A stretch of DNA of 64,000 nt, taken from positions 39,317,473-39,381,472 of the forward strand of contig CM049319.1 of the NCBI GenBank assembly GCA_026874595.1. Direction: 5' to 3'. Within the stretch, counting starts at the first letter, position 1. Every line of letters begins with the position of its first letter. The translations under genes were made by a program, and so were the position numbers. Positions 22,206-35,879 of this stretch are shown here, in pieces. The notes beneath the pieces were generated by a model that ran no database searches, was not told the origin of the DNA, and worked only from the letters and a program-made list of their open reading frames with translations. The DNA comes from Sipunculus nudus. Taxonomy: Eukaryota; Annelida; Sipuncula; Golfingiida; Sipunculidae.

Positions 22206-25025
22206 AGATTCCCTTTATGGAAATCCAGCAAAGGCAATGTCAACCCATGGTTTTTCCACTGTTAGAAGACTTATGGATGGATTCTTTTTATCTGGATGGT
22301 GATGCCTCTCCTAGATATAATTATGAAATCTTTAATAAATCACAGAACGTGTATGAATATCATCCATAGCAAGTGACTAACCATCAGCCATTTATCCCCT
22401 TAATAAATTATCCGTAAGAAGCTATAAAAGGCTTCCATTAGACTTCTGATCAGCGTATCTGAAGGGGTAAACTGTAACATTGATAGTATAATACCAGCAG
22501 GACGCCTTGTGCCATCAGGGTTTTATCTTAATTTAAAAAACAACAACAATAACTTTTATGAAGGAAAAGAAAGCCTTGGCCTATAGATCCAAGAGCAATC
22601 AAAATCTTCTTAAATTTAAAGAAATCTAATATATTTCTGTTACATACGTAACCTATATGTATGTGTATTGGCGCTATCATCACACAATTATAACTTCATT
22701 ATTTTGCATAATTACATAAAATTTGCCTTTCAGTCACTTTCACATTAACTGGAATTTACATAAGGGTATAACACAGAAAAAAATCCTAACAAGATCTTTG
22801 TAACACGTTTTCCTTATACTTACCAGACCCAGTGGGAGAAATTTTCAATGAAAATCCTGTAATTTAAAGTTTTACATGAGACCACAATATGACTACATGA
22901 CACCACAAGAATACTTGTTTGTTACAAGAACTATTTTTTTATGAACATTAACAATACTTACATATAAATCAATAATTGAATGAAATTAATGTTAAAACAA
23001 ATATTTGAATATGCATGTTGTAATGATGTTGTTTTATACATTTTTCTCTTAATTTAAAACCCATGATATACGTATGCGGCAAATATATTTATTTCTTTTT
23101 CTTTACTTAAATTGGAACCCCTAGTGAAATGTTCCTTGTTTGGTACATGCAGGCCCTTTCTGATATATTTTTCCTCAAATTATTATATAACAATAATATT
23201 CGTTTTTATGTTCTGTCATTTCTCTGTTCTCTTTAATTTGTCTTTGCTAAACATAACAGCAAATTTTATCTAGAACCACAGGTGTGCCAGTTTCTGTCTG
23301 ATTGTTCAGGTCGTCTACTTAACCTGCCTGTGTTACTGCTATGACAGTGGTGCGTGGTGAGTTGTGGTGTTTATATTCTGTATAATCTCACTGCTGGTCA
23401 GACTCATTAGTTCTTACCACATGTACCTTCTTCTCAGGTTGTCTGATTCGGTTGTATATCAATCGCTGTCAGATTACATTTGTCTGCGCCAGTATTCGCA
23501 AAGTGCAACGGAAAGTACGGGGAAATTTGTTAGTTTTTATCTGGAGTTATGTTGCACCTTTCCAGTGGCTATACACAGAGCTGAAAGGACCGAGGCACTC
23601 GAGTCCTGGTCATTCTAACCAGTTATACTCCGGGACTTGTGTTACATCTTATATCCAGATTAAATGTAGAGAAATGACACCTTATTTATTAAAACTTTTT
23701 GTAAATTGTCTCTAAAGAGTATGGTATGGCACGCCGTCGGACACGAGTCCATACTTTGCCACTGGAATACCCATGTTATCCCTAGCGATTCAGAAAAATC
23801 ATATACAGCCCGAAACGGGGAGAAACTGCGGAATAAGAAATCCCAGAGTAAGGATTTTTTTTAATCAATAGGTCCGTTCTTACAGGCTCTTGTATAAGTA
23901 ATGTCAAAATATATATCAAAATGTGGTTAAAGAGAGACTTTTTGGAAAATGTGATTAAAGATAACAGAGTGGCCGGTAACGATTGACTATCCTCTCTTAT
24001 AGTAAAACATTTAGAAAACAATATTTTTGTATTCCTGAAATAACTCATGATCATAAAACCTCGTTCTGAAAATGTTTCTTTATCCTATTCTAGAAAACGT
24101 TTCAGGTGCAATATGGATCATTAAAACTGAACATGTTTGTTTCCTCATCATTATAAATATCTGCTTTTTCTCCATATTGTGTACGCTACATCTTTCTTTA
24201 TTAGTTAATTAACAGACAGCCAGCTGCACATATAATCCAAGATCTGACTGTGCCGCTGACTGAGTAGCCGGCTAGAGGAGAAAATTACTAGTGGTATCAT
24301 CAGTCTGCCCTGACTAAGTCTCTTGACAACAGGCAGGTGATAAACGCTAGGTGTTGACAAAAATATCGCTTGTTGCTAGGCACTATCTTTTATATAGAGC
24401 TTGGCAGGTGCATATCAATAGGCTATGTGTTTATTCCTGTATCTAAAATACAGGTGCTTCTCTGCAGGCTAGGTATGTAGAAGTGTTCTTAATTTACATG
24501 GGCGCCTTTTCCACGATAAACCAAGTGCAAGACGAAATTTGACATTGAAATTGAAACGTAAGCAGCCTCCTTTATATAAAAAATTGCAAGCCTGGCACAT
24601 ATCATGAAGACTAGCGCAATTTAACACGCACATGAACACACACATGCACGCACGCACACAGTGTGCTTACGAACACCCATGTGTGCCATGTGTCTAGACT
24701 GACGGAGTGTTCTGCAGGTCCATTTATCCTGCTGTTGAATAAATGATGTCCTTTGTTGGTTTGATGTAATTCCTGGCAAGTAGCGGACATTCCCAGTAGA
24801 ACCCCAAGGTGTAGTTAATTGGCACAAGTGGTCTCCATAGCGGTGTGTCAGCATGTTCAGCGTGCAGCCAGTCAGAGGCCAGCCAGGGCCAGCACTGGTC
24901 AGCCCTGTCCCTCTGCATTCGTTTCTCATTAGCGCCAATCCAACTCTTCGACGCCCAGCGGATTAATACAAAGCGAACAAGGTAGGGCCATTAACGGTCC
25001 CACGGTCAGGGTACTTACTGGGTAA
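22206..25025. other. Unique AT-rich DNA, nothing recognised
   Basis: No supported gene. The part from about 23270 to 23640 is less AT-rich and has small open frames without motifs. A CA/CG-rich stretch (cacatgcacgcacgcacaca) lies near 24641-24660. Confidence 0.45.
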
Positions 25026-25841
25026 CAACAGCTAACGTATGGGGACGAGGTAGTTCATCCAACCACAGCTAACGTGTGGGGACGAGGTAGTTAATCCAAA
25101 TACAGCTAAGGTATGGGGACGAGGTAGTTCATCGAACGACAGCTAAGGTGTAGGGACGAGGTAGTTACATCGAACGACAGCTAACGTGTAGGGACGAGGT
25201 AGTTCGTCAAACTACAACCAATGTATGGCGACGAGGTAGTTCGTCCAAATAGAGCTGTTGTATGTGGGCGAGGTTGTTCATCCAACTACAGCAAAATTAT
25301 GGGGACGAGGTAGTTCATCCAAGGACAGCTAACGTATGGAGACGAGGTAGTTCATCCAACTACAGCTAACGTATGGGGGCGAGGTTGTTCATCCATCTAC
25401 AGCTAACGAATGGGGACGAGGTAGTTCATCCATCCACAGCTAACGTATGGGGGCGAGGTAGTTCATCCAATTACAGCTAACGTATGGGGGCGAGGTAGTT
25501 CATCCAACTACAGCTAACGTATGGGGGCGAGGTAGTTCATCCAACTACAGCTAACGTATAGGGGCGAGGTTGTTCATCCCACTACAGCTAACGTATGGGG
25601 GCGAGGTTGTTCATCCAACCACAGCTAACGTATTGGGGCGAGGTAGTTCATCCAACTACAGCTAACGTATGGGGGCGAGTTTGTTCATCCAACTACAGCT
25701 AACTTATTGGGACGAGGTAGTGCCTCCAGTTACAGCTTATATATGGGAACGAGGTAGTTCATCCAACGACAGCTAACGTTTAGGGACGAGTTGTTCATCC
25801 AACTACAGCTAACGTATAGGGACGAGGTAGTTTATCTAATA
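25026..25841. repeat. 37-bp minisatellite, about 22 copies
   Basis: The unit cagctaacgtatgggggcga then ggtagttcatccaacta is 37 bp (for example starts at 25511 and 25548). Variants alternate ggggacgagg and gggggcgagg, and gtagttc and gttgttc. Outer copies are more diverged than central ones, as expected of an array that turns over in the middle. Confidence 0.96.
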
Positions 25842-26004
25842 TACTGGTAAGGAAGTACAGGGGGCATTGGCCGCGTGAAACGAGCATTCACAGACAAAAA
25901 AAATGTTTATTATTTATTATCTTTTTTTCATGTATTCTCCTCTTCAATTTTCAAATTATGTAGACTTACAATGCAGACTTTACTTCATATAGGTAGACTT
26001 TTTG

Positions 26005-28765
26005 TAGACTGAGCGACTAATTTTACTCCATGTTTCAATTACTGCGGAACTCAGCGACTAATTTTACTCCATGTTTGACTTACAGCGGGACTGAGCGACT
26101 AATTTTACTCCATGTTTGACTTACAGCGGGACAGAGCGACTAATTTTACTCCATGTTTGACTAACTGCGGGACCGAGCGACAAATGTTACTCCATGTCTG
26201 ACTTACTGCGAGTTTGAGCGTCTAATTTTACTCCATGTTTGACTTACTGGGGGACTGAGCGACTAACTTTACTCCATGTTTGACTTACTGCGGGACTGAG
26301 CGACTAATTGTACTCAATGTTTGATTAACTGCGGGACTGAGCGACAAATTATACTCCATGTTTGACTTACTGCGGAACTGAGCGACTAATTTTACTCCAT
26401 GTTTGACTTACTGCGGGACTGAGCGACCAATTGTACTCAATGTTTGATTAACTGCGGGACTGAGCGACAAATTATACTCCATGTTTGACTTACTGCGGAA
26501 CTGAGCGACTAATTTTACTCCATGTTTGACTTACTGCGGGACTGAGCGTCTAATTTTACTCCATGTTTGACTTACTGCGGACTGAGCGACTAATATTACT
26601 CCATGTTTGACTTACTGCGGGACTGAGCGACTAATTTTACTCCATGTTTGACTAACTGCGGAACTGAGCGTCTAATTTTACTGCACGTTTGACTTACTGC
26701 GGACTGAGCGACTAATTTCACTCCATGCTTGACTTGCTGCGGACTGAGCGACTAATATTACTCCACGTTTGACTTACTGCGGAACTGTGCGACTAATTTT
26801 ACCCCATATTTGATTTACTGCTGAACTTAGCGACAAATTATACTCCATGTTTGACTTACTGCAGAACTGAGCGACTAATTTTACTCCATGTCTGACTTAC
26901 TGCGGGACTGAGGGACTAATTTTAATCCATGTTTGACTTACTACGGGACTGAGCGACTAATTTTACTCCATGTTGGACTTACTGCGGAACAGAGCGACTA
27001 ATTTTACGCATGTGCTACTTACTGCGGACTGAGCGACTAATTTTACTCCATGTTTGACTTACTGCGGGACTGTGCGTCGAATTTTTCTCCATGTTTGACT
27101 TACTGCGGGACTGAGCGGCTAATTTTACTCCCCGTTTGACTTACTGCGGGACTGAGCGACTAATTTTACTCCATGTTTGACTTACTGCGGAACTGAGCGA
27201 CTAATTATACTCCATATTTGACTTACTGCGGGATTGAGCGACTAATTTTACTCCATGTTTGACTTACTGCGGGACTGAGCGACTGATTTTACTCCATGTT
27301 TGACTCATGCGGGACTGAGCGACTAATTAAACTCCTTGTTTGGCTTACTGCGGAACTGAGCGACTAATTTTACTCCATGTTTGACTTACTGCGGACTGAG
27401 CGACTAATATTACTCCATGTTTGACTTACTGCGGGACTGAGCGACTGATTTTACTCCATGTTTGACTAACTGCGGAACTGAGCGTCTAATTTTACTGCAC
27501 GTTTGACTTACTGCGGACTGAGCGACTAATTTTACTCCATGTTTGACTTACTGCGGACTGAGCGACTAATATTACTCCACGTTTGACTTACTGCGGGACT
27601 GAGCGACTAATTTTACCCCATATTTGATTTACTGCTGAACTTAGCGACAAATTATACTTCATGTTTGACTTACTGCGGAACTGAGCGACTAATTTTACTC
27701 CATGTCTGACTTACTGCGGGACTGAGCGACTAATTATACTCCATGTTTGACTTACTACGGGACTGAGCGACTAATTTTACTCCATGTTGGACTTACTGCG
27801 GAACAGAGCGACTAATTTTACGCATGTGCTACTAACTGCGGACTGAGCGACTAATTTTACTCCATGTTTGACTTACTGGGGGACTGTGCGTCGAATTTTT
27901 CTCCATGTTTGACTTACTGCGGGACTGAGCGTCTAATTTAACTCAATGTTTGACTTACTGCGGGACTGAGCGGCTAATTTTACTCCCTGTTTGACTTACT
28001 GCGGGACTGAGCGACTAATTTTACTCCATGTTTGACTTACTGCGGGACTGAGCGTCTAATTTTTCTACATTTTTGACTTACTGCGGGACTGAGCGTCTAA
28101 TTTAACTCCATGTTTGACTTACTGCGGGACTGAGCGACTAATTTTACTCCCTGTTTGACTTACTGCGGGACTAAGCGACTAATTTTACTCCATGTTTGAC
28201 TTACTGCGGGACTGAGCGACTAATTATACTCCATGTTTGACTTACTGTGGAACAGAGCGACTTATTTACTCCATGTCTGACTTACTGCGGGACTGAGCGT
28301 CTAATTATACTCCCTGTTTTACTTACTGCGGAACTGTGCGACTGATTATACTCCACGTTTGACTTACTGCGGAACTGAGCGACTAATTATACTCCATATT
28401 TGACTTACTGCGGGATTGAGCGACTAATTTTACTCCATGTTTGACTTACTGCGGGACTGAGCGACTGATTTTACTCCATGTTTGACTCATGCGGGACTGA
28501 GCGACTAATTATACTCCTTGTTTGGCTTACTGCGGAACTGAGCGACTAATTTTATTCCATATTTGATTTACTGCGGGACTGAGCGACTAATGTTACTCCA
28601 TGTTTGACTTACTGCGGGACTGGGAGTCTAATTTTACTCCATTTTTTACTTAACTGCGGGACTGAGCGTCTACTTTTACTCCATTTTTGATTAACTGCGG
28701 ACTGAGCGACTAATTTTACTCCATGTTTGACTCATGCGGGATTGAGCGACTAATTAGACTAATTT
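26005..28765. repeat. 41-bp minisatellite, about 67 copies, with higher-order repeats
   Basis: The unit gactgagcgactaattttac then tccatgtttgacttactgcgg is 41 bp, with many 40-bp units (gcgg then act) and some 34-bp units (gactcatgcggg). Rare variants reveal longer duplications. The ctgcacg, accccatatttg and acgcatgtgcta variants recur 814 bp apart (26681 and 27495; 26801 and 27615; 27007 and 27821). The ggattgagcg and gactcatgcggg group recurs 1182 bp apart (27231 and 28413). A three-unit (123-bp) duplication lies at about 26306-26430. Diverged remnants continue to about 28870. Confidence 0.97.
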
Positions 28766-31700
28766 TAATCCTTCTCTAAGGAACGAATATCCAACCTTCT
28801 TGCTTGATTTCTGTAGACTGAGCAACTAAAATCACCTCCTTTGTAGACTGAGTGGTTAATATTTATTTCTTACTTATCATCTTGACTATAAAGCGAGTAT
28901 ATCTTGCTAAATCATTGAAGGTTCTTAGAGTCCACATTTGACATTTCACCATATTTTTTTTGGTGGGACTTTCTGTTATGCGAGGAAGAACTTAAATGAT
29001 CCCATCGGAAATATTTGTGAGACCCATATTTGTCTCATGTAGAAATTTAACATGCATAAGTTAAAAACTGAACTGCTTAAATCGTCTCACCTGGTTTATT
29101 TGTGATAATTGGATGCTGTGCAAATAACGACATTTGCTGGCTAATATTACAGACTGAATCTATATACATATTTAATCTGAGGAAATGTATTTAACTCCAG
29201 GGAGTTGTAATGATAATTTTGTTTTTCATGGACCTTAAAGACTTTTCCTCGCCAATTCCGGGTGGAAAGTCAGTTAAGCACACATTACGTCGAGTAACAT
29301 GTTTCTAGAACCTGAAAGACATTGGGATTCTAAATTGGTGGAGCTCAAATCACGGTCCCTTGAATGTTGTCATAGACGTGGCAGTCACTGTAGTGTTTAC
29401 CCTTGTCGGGTGTGGAGCAATGAGAAGGCAGAGGGGATCGATTAAGAGAGAAGGCACAGACAGTCGAGCCCTCTTCCCACGCCCCATCATCGAACGAGGA
29501 CTCGAGGAGTGTCACCGGGTAAACTACGGGATGAGCTTGGTGACACATACTGAAATGGACACGGAAACATAATATCAGCCGAGTCTATATATGAAGCTCT
29601 CACAGGGTCGGGCCCGTCACTTTGCCGGACCAACTCTGCTTTTAAACTAATAGGTCGATTAAATAAAGTGATGAGCTACTTGATTACAAATCTAGCCAAG
29701 GTAATGCAGTTGGATTCGATTTTCTTTCAGGAGGACAATAGATATTAGGATTGCAGTCAGTTGTCGGTCTTATTTTTTACTAAACTTATCTTTGAATGTT
29801 CGTGGTTTAAAGTGGATACGATGAAAGAAAAACCGTCAGGCGAGACCTGTACTTATTGCTTGTATCAAGGCTTTGATTTGACTTAACAGTTCATCACGTA
29901 AATGCCGGCAGCGCTTTCGACTATCATATGAACCATTGACAAATCCAACTTTAATCAGCAATCCTTCAGCCTTGTGCATATAAGCTAAATCAGCTGTTCG
30001 TTCGCCTGTCGACATGGGATTTCAGTAGGCTTATATTTGCAGAATTTGCTTAGTAAGCAGAAGCAGTGGTTGCATTATGGTAATTATAGAATAATTTTCA
30101 TTAACATGGCATTCGAGGGACACACAGTTTCATTCGCCAATAAATGAGCGCCAGATTGACTTAGTCCTCTTTTTCAACTGTCCGCTTGTAATGCTGATTG
30201 GCAGACAAATTTAATGAGCATTACATTTTATTGATTGAGGTCAGTCAGAAATCCGGTTGACCGTAGTACAGGAAGCAACACGGTCTCACCGCCTCAGGCC
30301 CCCTGGCCCGACAAACTGCTTCCCAGTACATACTTTCTTGGGTACATATTGACATTTCATAACATGTAGCAGGAATTTACCAGCACTAGCTCAGGTAAAT
30401 ATCATGTGGCTTGCCTCAGCTTACTTAAACACAATTTCCCGCGTGTATTGTGCGCGGCCTTTCATCTCACTCGCCGAACCAAAGACACAAAAGACGTAAC
30501 CTGATAATCCGGAGACAACAGTCTAACCGAGGCAGTTACACTTCAATGGAAAACATAAATAATCTGGTTTTCCATTGTAAATTCTATAAACCATGTTATC
30601 ATATATTAACTGGAATTCTACTCTTTAGCCGTGCAGTTTCATTTCTAGAGTAATGGTGTTATTATATTTGACTACAACACAAACAACATTAACACTTTTC
30701 ATATGATAATTTTAAACTAAATGACTTTAAAAATATTTTATCATTTTAGAAAAAAAAATATTGTTATTTTATTTCAGGTATTTGTTTCAGTTTATTTTTG
30801 CTTTCATCAAAAATATTCCATTTTTCATATATTAAGTTCCCCAATGAGTTAAATACACAAGCCTTGTAAGCGACCTGATAACGACAAGGAGAATGATAAT
30901 TAATTTCTAATTGCCTTCATGATGGATTATTCATGGCAGCCGGCCACTAACATAAAATGTTGCTTAAAAACCGAATGGGTTTGGGAAAAAATCTCCCATT
31001 TACACCAAGCTAAACTGCGCCCGGAGAAGTCAGTGTGCGTTACATTATAAAGGCCTAGCTTGAAGAAAGCGGCTTTCGATCCCAGGCCAGAGATGGCAAC
31101 CCTTTCCTTGCGCCAGTGCGTGCTAATTCGTCATAAGTGCCGGTCAGAGAACTTGGTGTCTCTTGAAATAAATTTCGTTTACGGCCGATTGCTCCGTGGC
31201 TTTCAGGAAAAGACCGTGGGTGACATTCATGATAAAATATCATGGTGTTGGTGTTAAGCTGTCGGCCTCAGTGTCGAGCTGCTCCAATCAACGAGGCGGA
31301 GTGATTTCACGCCTCGCAAGAGGCATGTGCTTATTGCAGTTCCCCTGATGGATCTCGGGACGCAGTACTCTTTCATTGCCTTGATAAAAAATGCATTAAA
31401 AATACTCGCTGTGTACTATCACTGCTCATTCAAAACAGGACCATTCTGATAGTCTCTTAACCGTTCAGCCAAACAGCGTATTTCCATCACAATATTAAAT
31501 ATCTCCTTCGGCAGTATGGTGATTTCTGACAAACCAAACTGTTTGTGTAAAACGGTAAATAATGGTTTATATTGTTCTTAAGACAACAAACAGCATAAAG
31601 GCACCTTTGGCTGTCAGCCATGATTTGGTTTGATTTAATTTTATTCAGTCTACCGTTATACAAGACCAGTTATGGAATATTATTTCTATGCATTTAAGGA

Positions 31701-34463
31701 CTGCTGTTTGTAAATAAAATCAATGTCACATGTATTAATGATACAATTTAAGACACCTTATATTTGAACATTCTAAATTTCGTTTAGAACTTGCTTATGT
31801 AAATCGTATGCGCAGTGAACAACCCCAAGCCAGGTACTACCGGTCGTCCATTTCGACATCGGTACAACCCTGTCAGCACAAAAGAAAGCGAATTAGCCAT
31901 CCAACAAGGTTAAATAATGAACCCGGTGATCCGTGGTGAAGACACATTGTCAGGAGCGGCGATAAAGGGGAGCGCAAATCAGGCGTACATGATGGGTCGG
32001 GATCCAAATAACTAGCACGGGCATTGTCATAGCCACTCTAGTCCCGCTAGAATGGTGTCACTGCGGGTTTTGTCATCGACTGAATCACCCCGGGCTAAAA
32101 GCTTCCACATTGGTTTGAAATGTACTTTGCAAAAACAAAACGTGGCACATATGACGAGCAAATATAGACGAGGCGGGCGCAGTGTTCGTTTGGTTTTGCT
32201 TTGTGACGTGGTTCCACTGGCCTGCTTCCCAGGAAACACTCTTTCTATCGATTCCATCTACAATGGTGTAAATTTCCCGGCAAAGCGAGCCAGGGTCTCG
32301 TCATCAAATGTCCAAATTGATAGGCGCGAAAGTCATGAAGTCAATTATGTTTGAGCGATAGAGATCGGAGGACTGCGACCATATCGGGCCTACTAAAGCT
32401 GTTAACGGACCTGTAAAGCCAACTAAACCAATGCCATGGCTCTCTGATAATGTGCACTTTCTGCTGCTTGTCTTGACTTAATGGCTCTTCTTATTCAGTG
32501 CTGGCTCCAGAGGGTGTCCGGAAAGCTGCCCTAACGGAAATTTTGATTTTTGCTCTAGATGTAGTGCGTTCCATCACTGCCCTCCTGATCCGGCTCTACT
32601 GGAACAGAAGGACAGGCTCGCATTATATTTGTAAAGCCAACGTGTAAAACCGGAAAAGCAATTTCACTTTAATACAGTTTTGTGCCCGACATATAAAAAA
32701 TATTAAAAAAGATTAAGTATAATCAATTACATATTTGTATTTACTTATTTTAACACAGTGTAGTACTTAGTCCACAAGTCTATTAAAACCTGTCCAAACG
32801 TTATTAGAATAATAAAGGAGGAAAATCCCGGCCGATAGCAGATAGAAAATTTCAGATTTTAATTTTATATCGTTTGTATTTTACATATTGAACGAATAAT
32901 CTCCAGGCATTAATTATTATCATTCCTGTGGCAACGTATATTGGTTTTCAGGACTGCCTACATAAATCCTACTGCCTTTGATGCAAGAATTAATCGTCGG
33001 GACTGACTCCTCAACGCTTTTAACATCGGTATATTACACATAAGCTGATGAAGCCGTCGTCGTCTTCATGTTGGATGTAATCGTTATCTTACTGTTCGTA
33101 CAGAAGAGGGATGAACGTAAGCTGCTGGCCGGGGAGGGGCTCACACACGGTTTGATCTTCTCTAAGTTTCTTTTTGCCAAGTCCCATCAGGGGATGACAG
33201 TCTTCATGGCGGGGAGCACCAACCCTGCGTAGGTGTGAGTAATCCTCGCGAGGATCAGCCACCACGGGAGTCTACATTAGGATCCATTAGCAGTGTAGGC
33301 AAACCCATGAAAGAGCTTTGTTATCAGGTTCGATGTTCGTACGTTGTTGTCCTGAGTTCACTCAATATTACAGTCCGCAAGATACAGCCTCATCACTTCA
33401 TGAACAGTCCTCTGATTGTTCTCTCATTTTTTTTCATATAGAATTTTGTAAAGACTCGGCGTATAAACACATGCACGTCAATGAATTACTTTAATACCTG
33501 CTATGTATATCTATCAGAGTCCGGCTTAAGCCTTACCAATTTAAGCCATGTATACATTTTATTCCCAGCTCTACTTACATGGGACAACGAGGTAAAAACA
33601 CATTCAATCATTGCCATTAGATCTATAGGAAGACATATTTAAGGATTTCAAATTAAGGTACATAAATAAAAGAAATAACTAATCCTGACTATAGTTGGTG
33701 TATATATAGCGCCATACCAGATTAAAATTCACTGAAATTTTCACCATTGATAAATGTGCTATAGTTTTCACAATTGTTCTTATTTCAAAAAGGTGAATGA
33801 TATCGTAATGCCTGAATTACCCAATATACAAATAGTATAATATTAGTCTCATGTCCGATATTATACGTGTGTATTCAATATTTTAAAATAAGCAAAATAT
33901 AGATGTCATACTTATTAAGCAGGCCTTTATTTTATATTTTTATGTATATTGTATCTAATATTTATTATAATATAATATATCTATATGTTAGATTTATCAT
34001 ATTTTAAACATAATACATTTCGTTAACATTTTATATCACCATTGACATGAAAAGCAGGGAAAGCCGATTTCATTTAGTAGTCAGTTAAGACGATGCCTTT
34101 AACCACCCGTGTCACGCATGACGCTGATGTTCGGGATCTGGCGTCCTTCCTGGCGACTGTTAAATCTCCTAGTTCTCAGCACAAAACCTTTTGTTGAGGT
34201 AGCTGGTGTTCATATTGACATGGAGCGTTCTTGCATGACTTGTCATTTATGTCTTGCTATCGTGTTCAATGAATACAGATGCAGACAGAGGAAACAGTAA
34301 CTACTTCTTTATATTAGGTATTCATTACTAGATCATCTACAGCGGAGTAAAATAGACTTATTACCTTTACCTGTAATGTCATTGTGAACAAAGTTTTACG
34401 AGCACGCACATGGATTTAACAAGCCTTATCCAGGAAGTATAACAAAGCTTTATCAAAATGTAG
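28766..34463. other. 5.7 kb of largely unique, more balanced DNA
   Basis: No protein-coding gene is supported. Segments around 29350-29760, 30090-30310, 30860-31010, 31020-31350, 31900-32420 and 32420-32640 have more even base composition and many homeodomain-type TAAT cores (for example gataattaatttctaattgc at 30893-30912). Short frames of 60-100 codons on both strands lack recognisable domains and overlap each other. The pattern resembles regulatory DNA of a gene-poor region, but conservation cannot be judged from one sequence. Confidence 0.35.
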
Positions 34464-35104
34464 CTGAAGGTTTGACCAAGTAAGTGTAAGAAGTGTTTGC
34501 AGGGTGGCCAGACACAGGCTTATAATAATGATTCATACGAAACTGAAGGCTTGACCAGGTAAAGTGCAAGAAGTGTTTGTAGGATGGCCAGACACAGGCT
34601 TATAATAATGATTCATACGAAACTGAAGGCTTGACCAGGTAAAGTGCAAGAAGTGTTTGTAGGATGGCCAGACACAGGCTTATAATAATGATTCATACGA
34701 AACTGAAGGCTTGACCAGGTAAAGTGCAAGAAGTGTTTGTAGGATGGCCAGACACAGGCTTTTAATAATGATTCATACGAAAATGAAGGCTTGACCAGGT
34801 AAAGTGCAAGAAGTGTTTGTAAGATGGCCAGACACAGGCTTATAATAATGATTCAAACGAAACAGAAGGCCTGACCAGGTAAAGTGCAAGAAGTGTTTGT
34901 AAGATGGCCAGACACAGGCTTATGATAATGATTCATACGAAACAGAAGGCCTGACCAGGTAAAGCGTAAGAAGTGTTTGTGGGGTGGCCAGACACAGGCT
35001 TATGATAATGATTCATACGAAACTGAAGGTTTGACCAGGTACAGTGTATGAAGTGTTTGCGGGGTTGCCAGACACAGGCTTATGATAATGATTCATACGA
35101 AACA
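34464..35104 (+). repeat. 80-bp tandem repeat, 8 copies
   Basis: gacacaggct recurs at 34511, 34591, 34671, 34751, 34831, 34911, 34991 and 35071, exactly 80 bp apart. The unit starts gaaggcttgaccaggtaaag and ends gattcatacgaaact. Copies 2-4 are nearly identical and later copies diverge (aggcctg, gataatg). The first copy is 79 bp. Six or seven units contain gaccaggtaa, which reads as a 5' splice-donor-like sequence on the plus strand. Confidence 0.97.
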
Positions 35105-35879
35105 GGTCAAATGCATCAAACGCCGGAGTGACGAAACAAGATTTACACAAGGTCGTGTCGGGTTATCTGCTGTCTCGCCTAGAACACATTTACTTGAGTT
35201 ATTGCCCATCGCGAAAGAATGCCAACAAAAGGCGCAATCTCTCGGATGGATGAAAAATCTATTTATCGCCATTTCAAGATAACGGTCAGGCTCTGAAGGT
35301 CCAGTTACCGAGCATGGGTTGAGGGTATGGACGGTAAATTTTATGTAAATATATTCCCTAGCAGTATAATCAACATAGGCTGTGAGAGACGTGGCATATG
35401 GCCACTCGTCAAGGGAGTGTATTATATTTTAGCACGGTATCTCTCACTGTGTCTATTTCAGGGCGTTTAATGGAAGAAATGTTTTGCGTGCCTACTTTTA
35501 CCAAATAGATTTAATAAGTATTTCTTTCCATGGTGGCAACAATTGAGTCTTACCCATTTTACATTCCTCTTCTTTCGATCGTAACCATCTGATAGTAATC
35601 TTGAATGTATAGTTTAGATTTCACATTGGTATGCTAATACATACCACCAAATCGATTTCCTATAATAGAATGGTATTTCTACATAAACGTGTTTTTGTTG
35701 CGCTAAAATCTACTGTGAGGACTTTGATTTTATTCAGAAATATTAGACAAGACTCATTCCTCATGAGGTAAAGCTTTAATTGTGAATAAACATGTTTCTA
35801 ACCAAACACACACACATTTGCTGTAAACGCTAAGACATGTAATTTGCGAACAGTAAACACGTACATGTGCTTCTGTTGC
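35105..35879. other. Unique AT-rich DNA
   Basis: No gene or element recognised. A 66-codon frame starts inside the last repeat unit and has no motif. Confidence 0.5.

Noticed and set aside
31055-31257. Overlapping frames of 62-65 codons on both strands
   Set aside because: They overlap antisense to each other and lack motifs. Balanced composition alone explains the lack of stops.
34464-35104. Regular repeats as a CRISPR array
   Set aside because: All the arrays are direct repeats without unique spacers, there are no cas genes, and the window is clearly eukaryotic in style.
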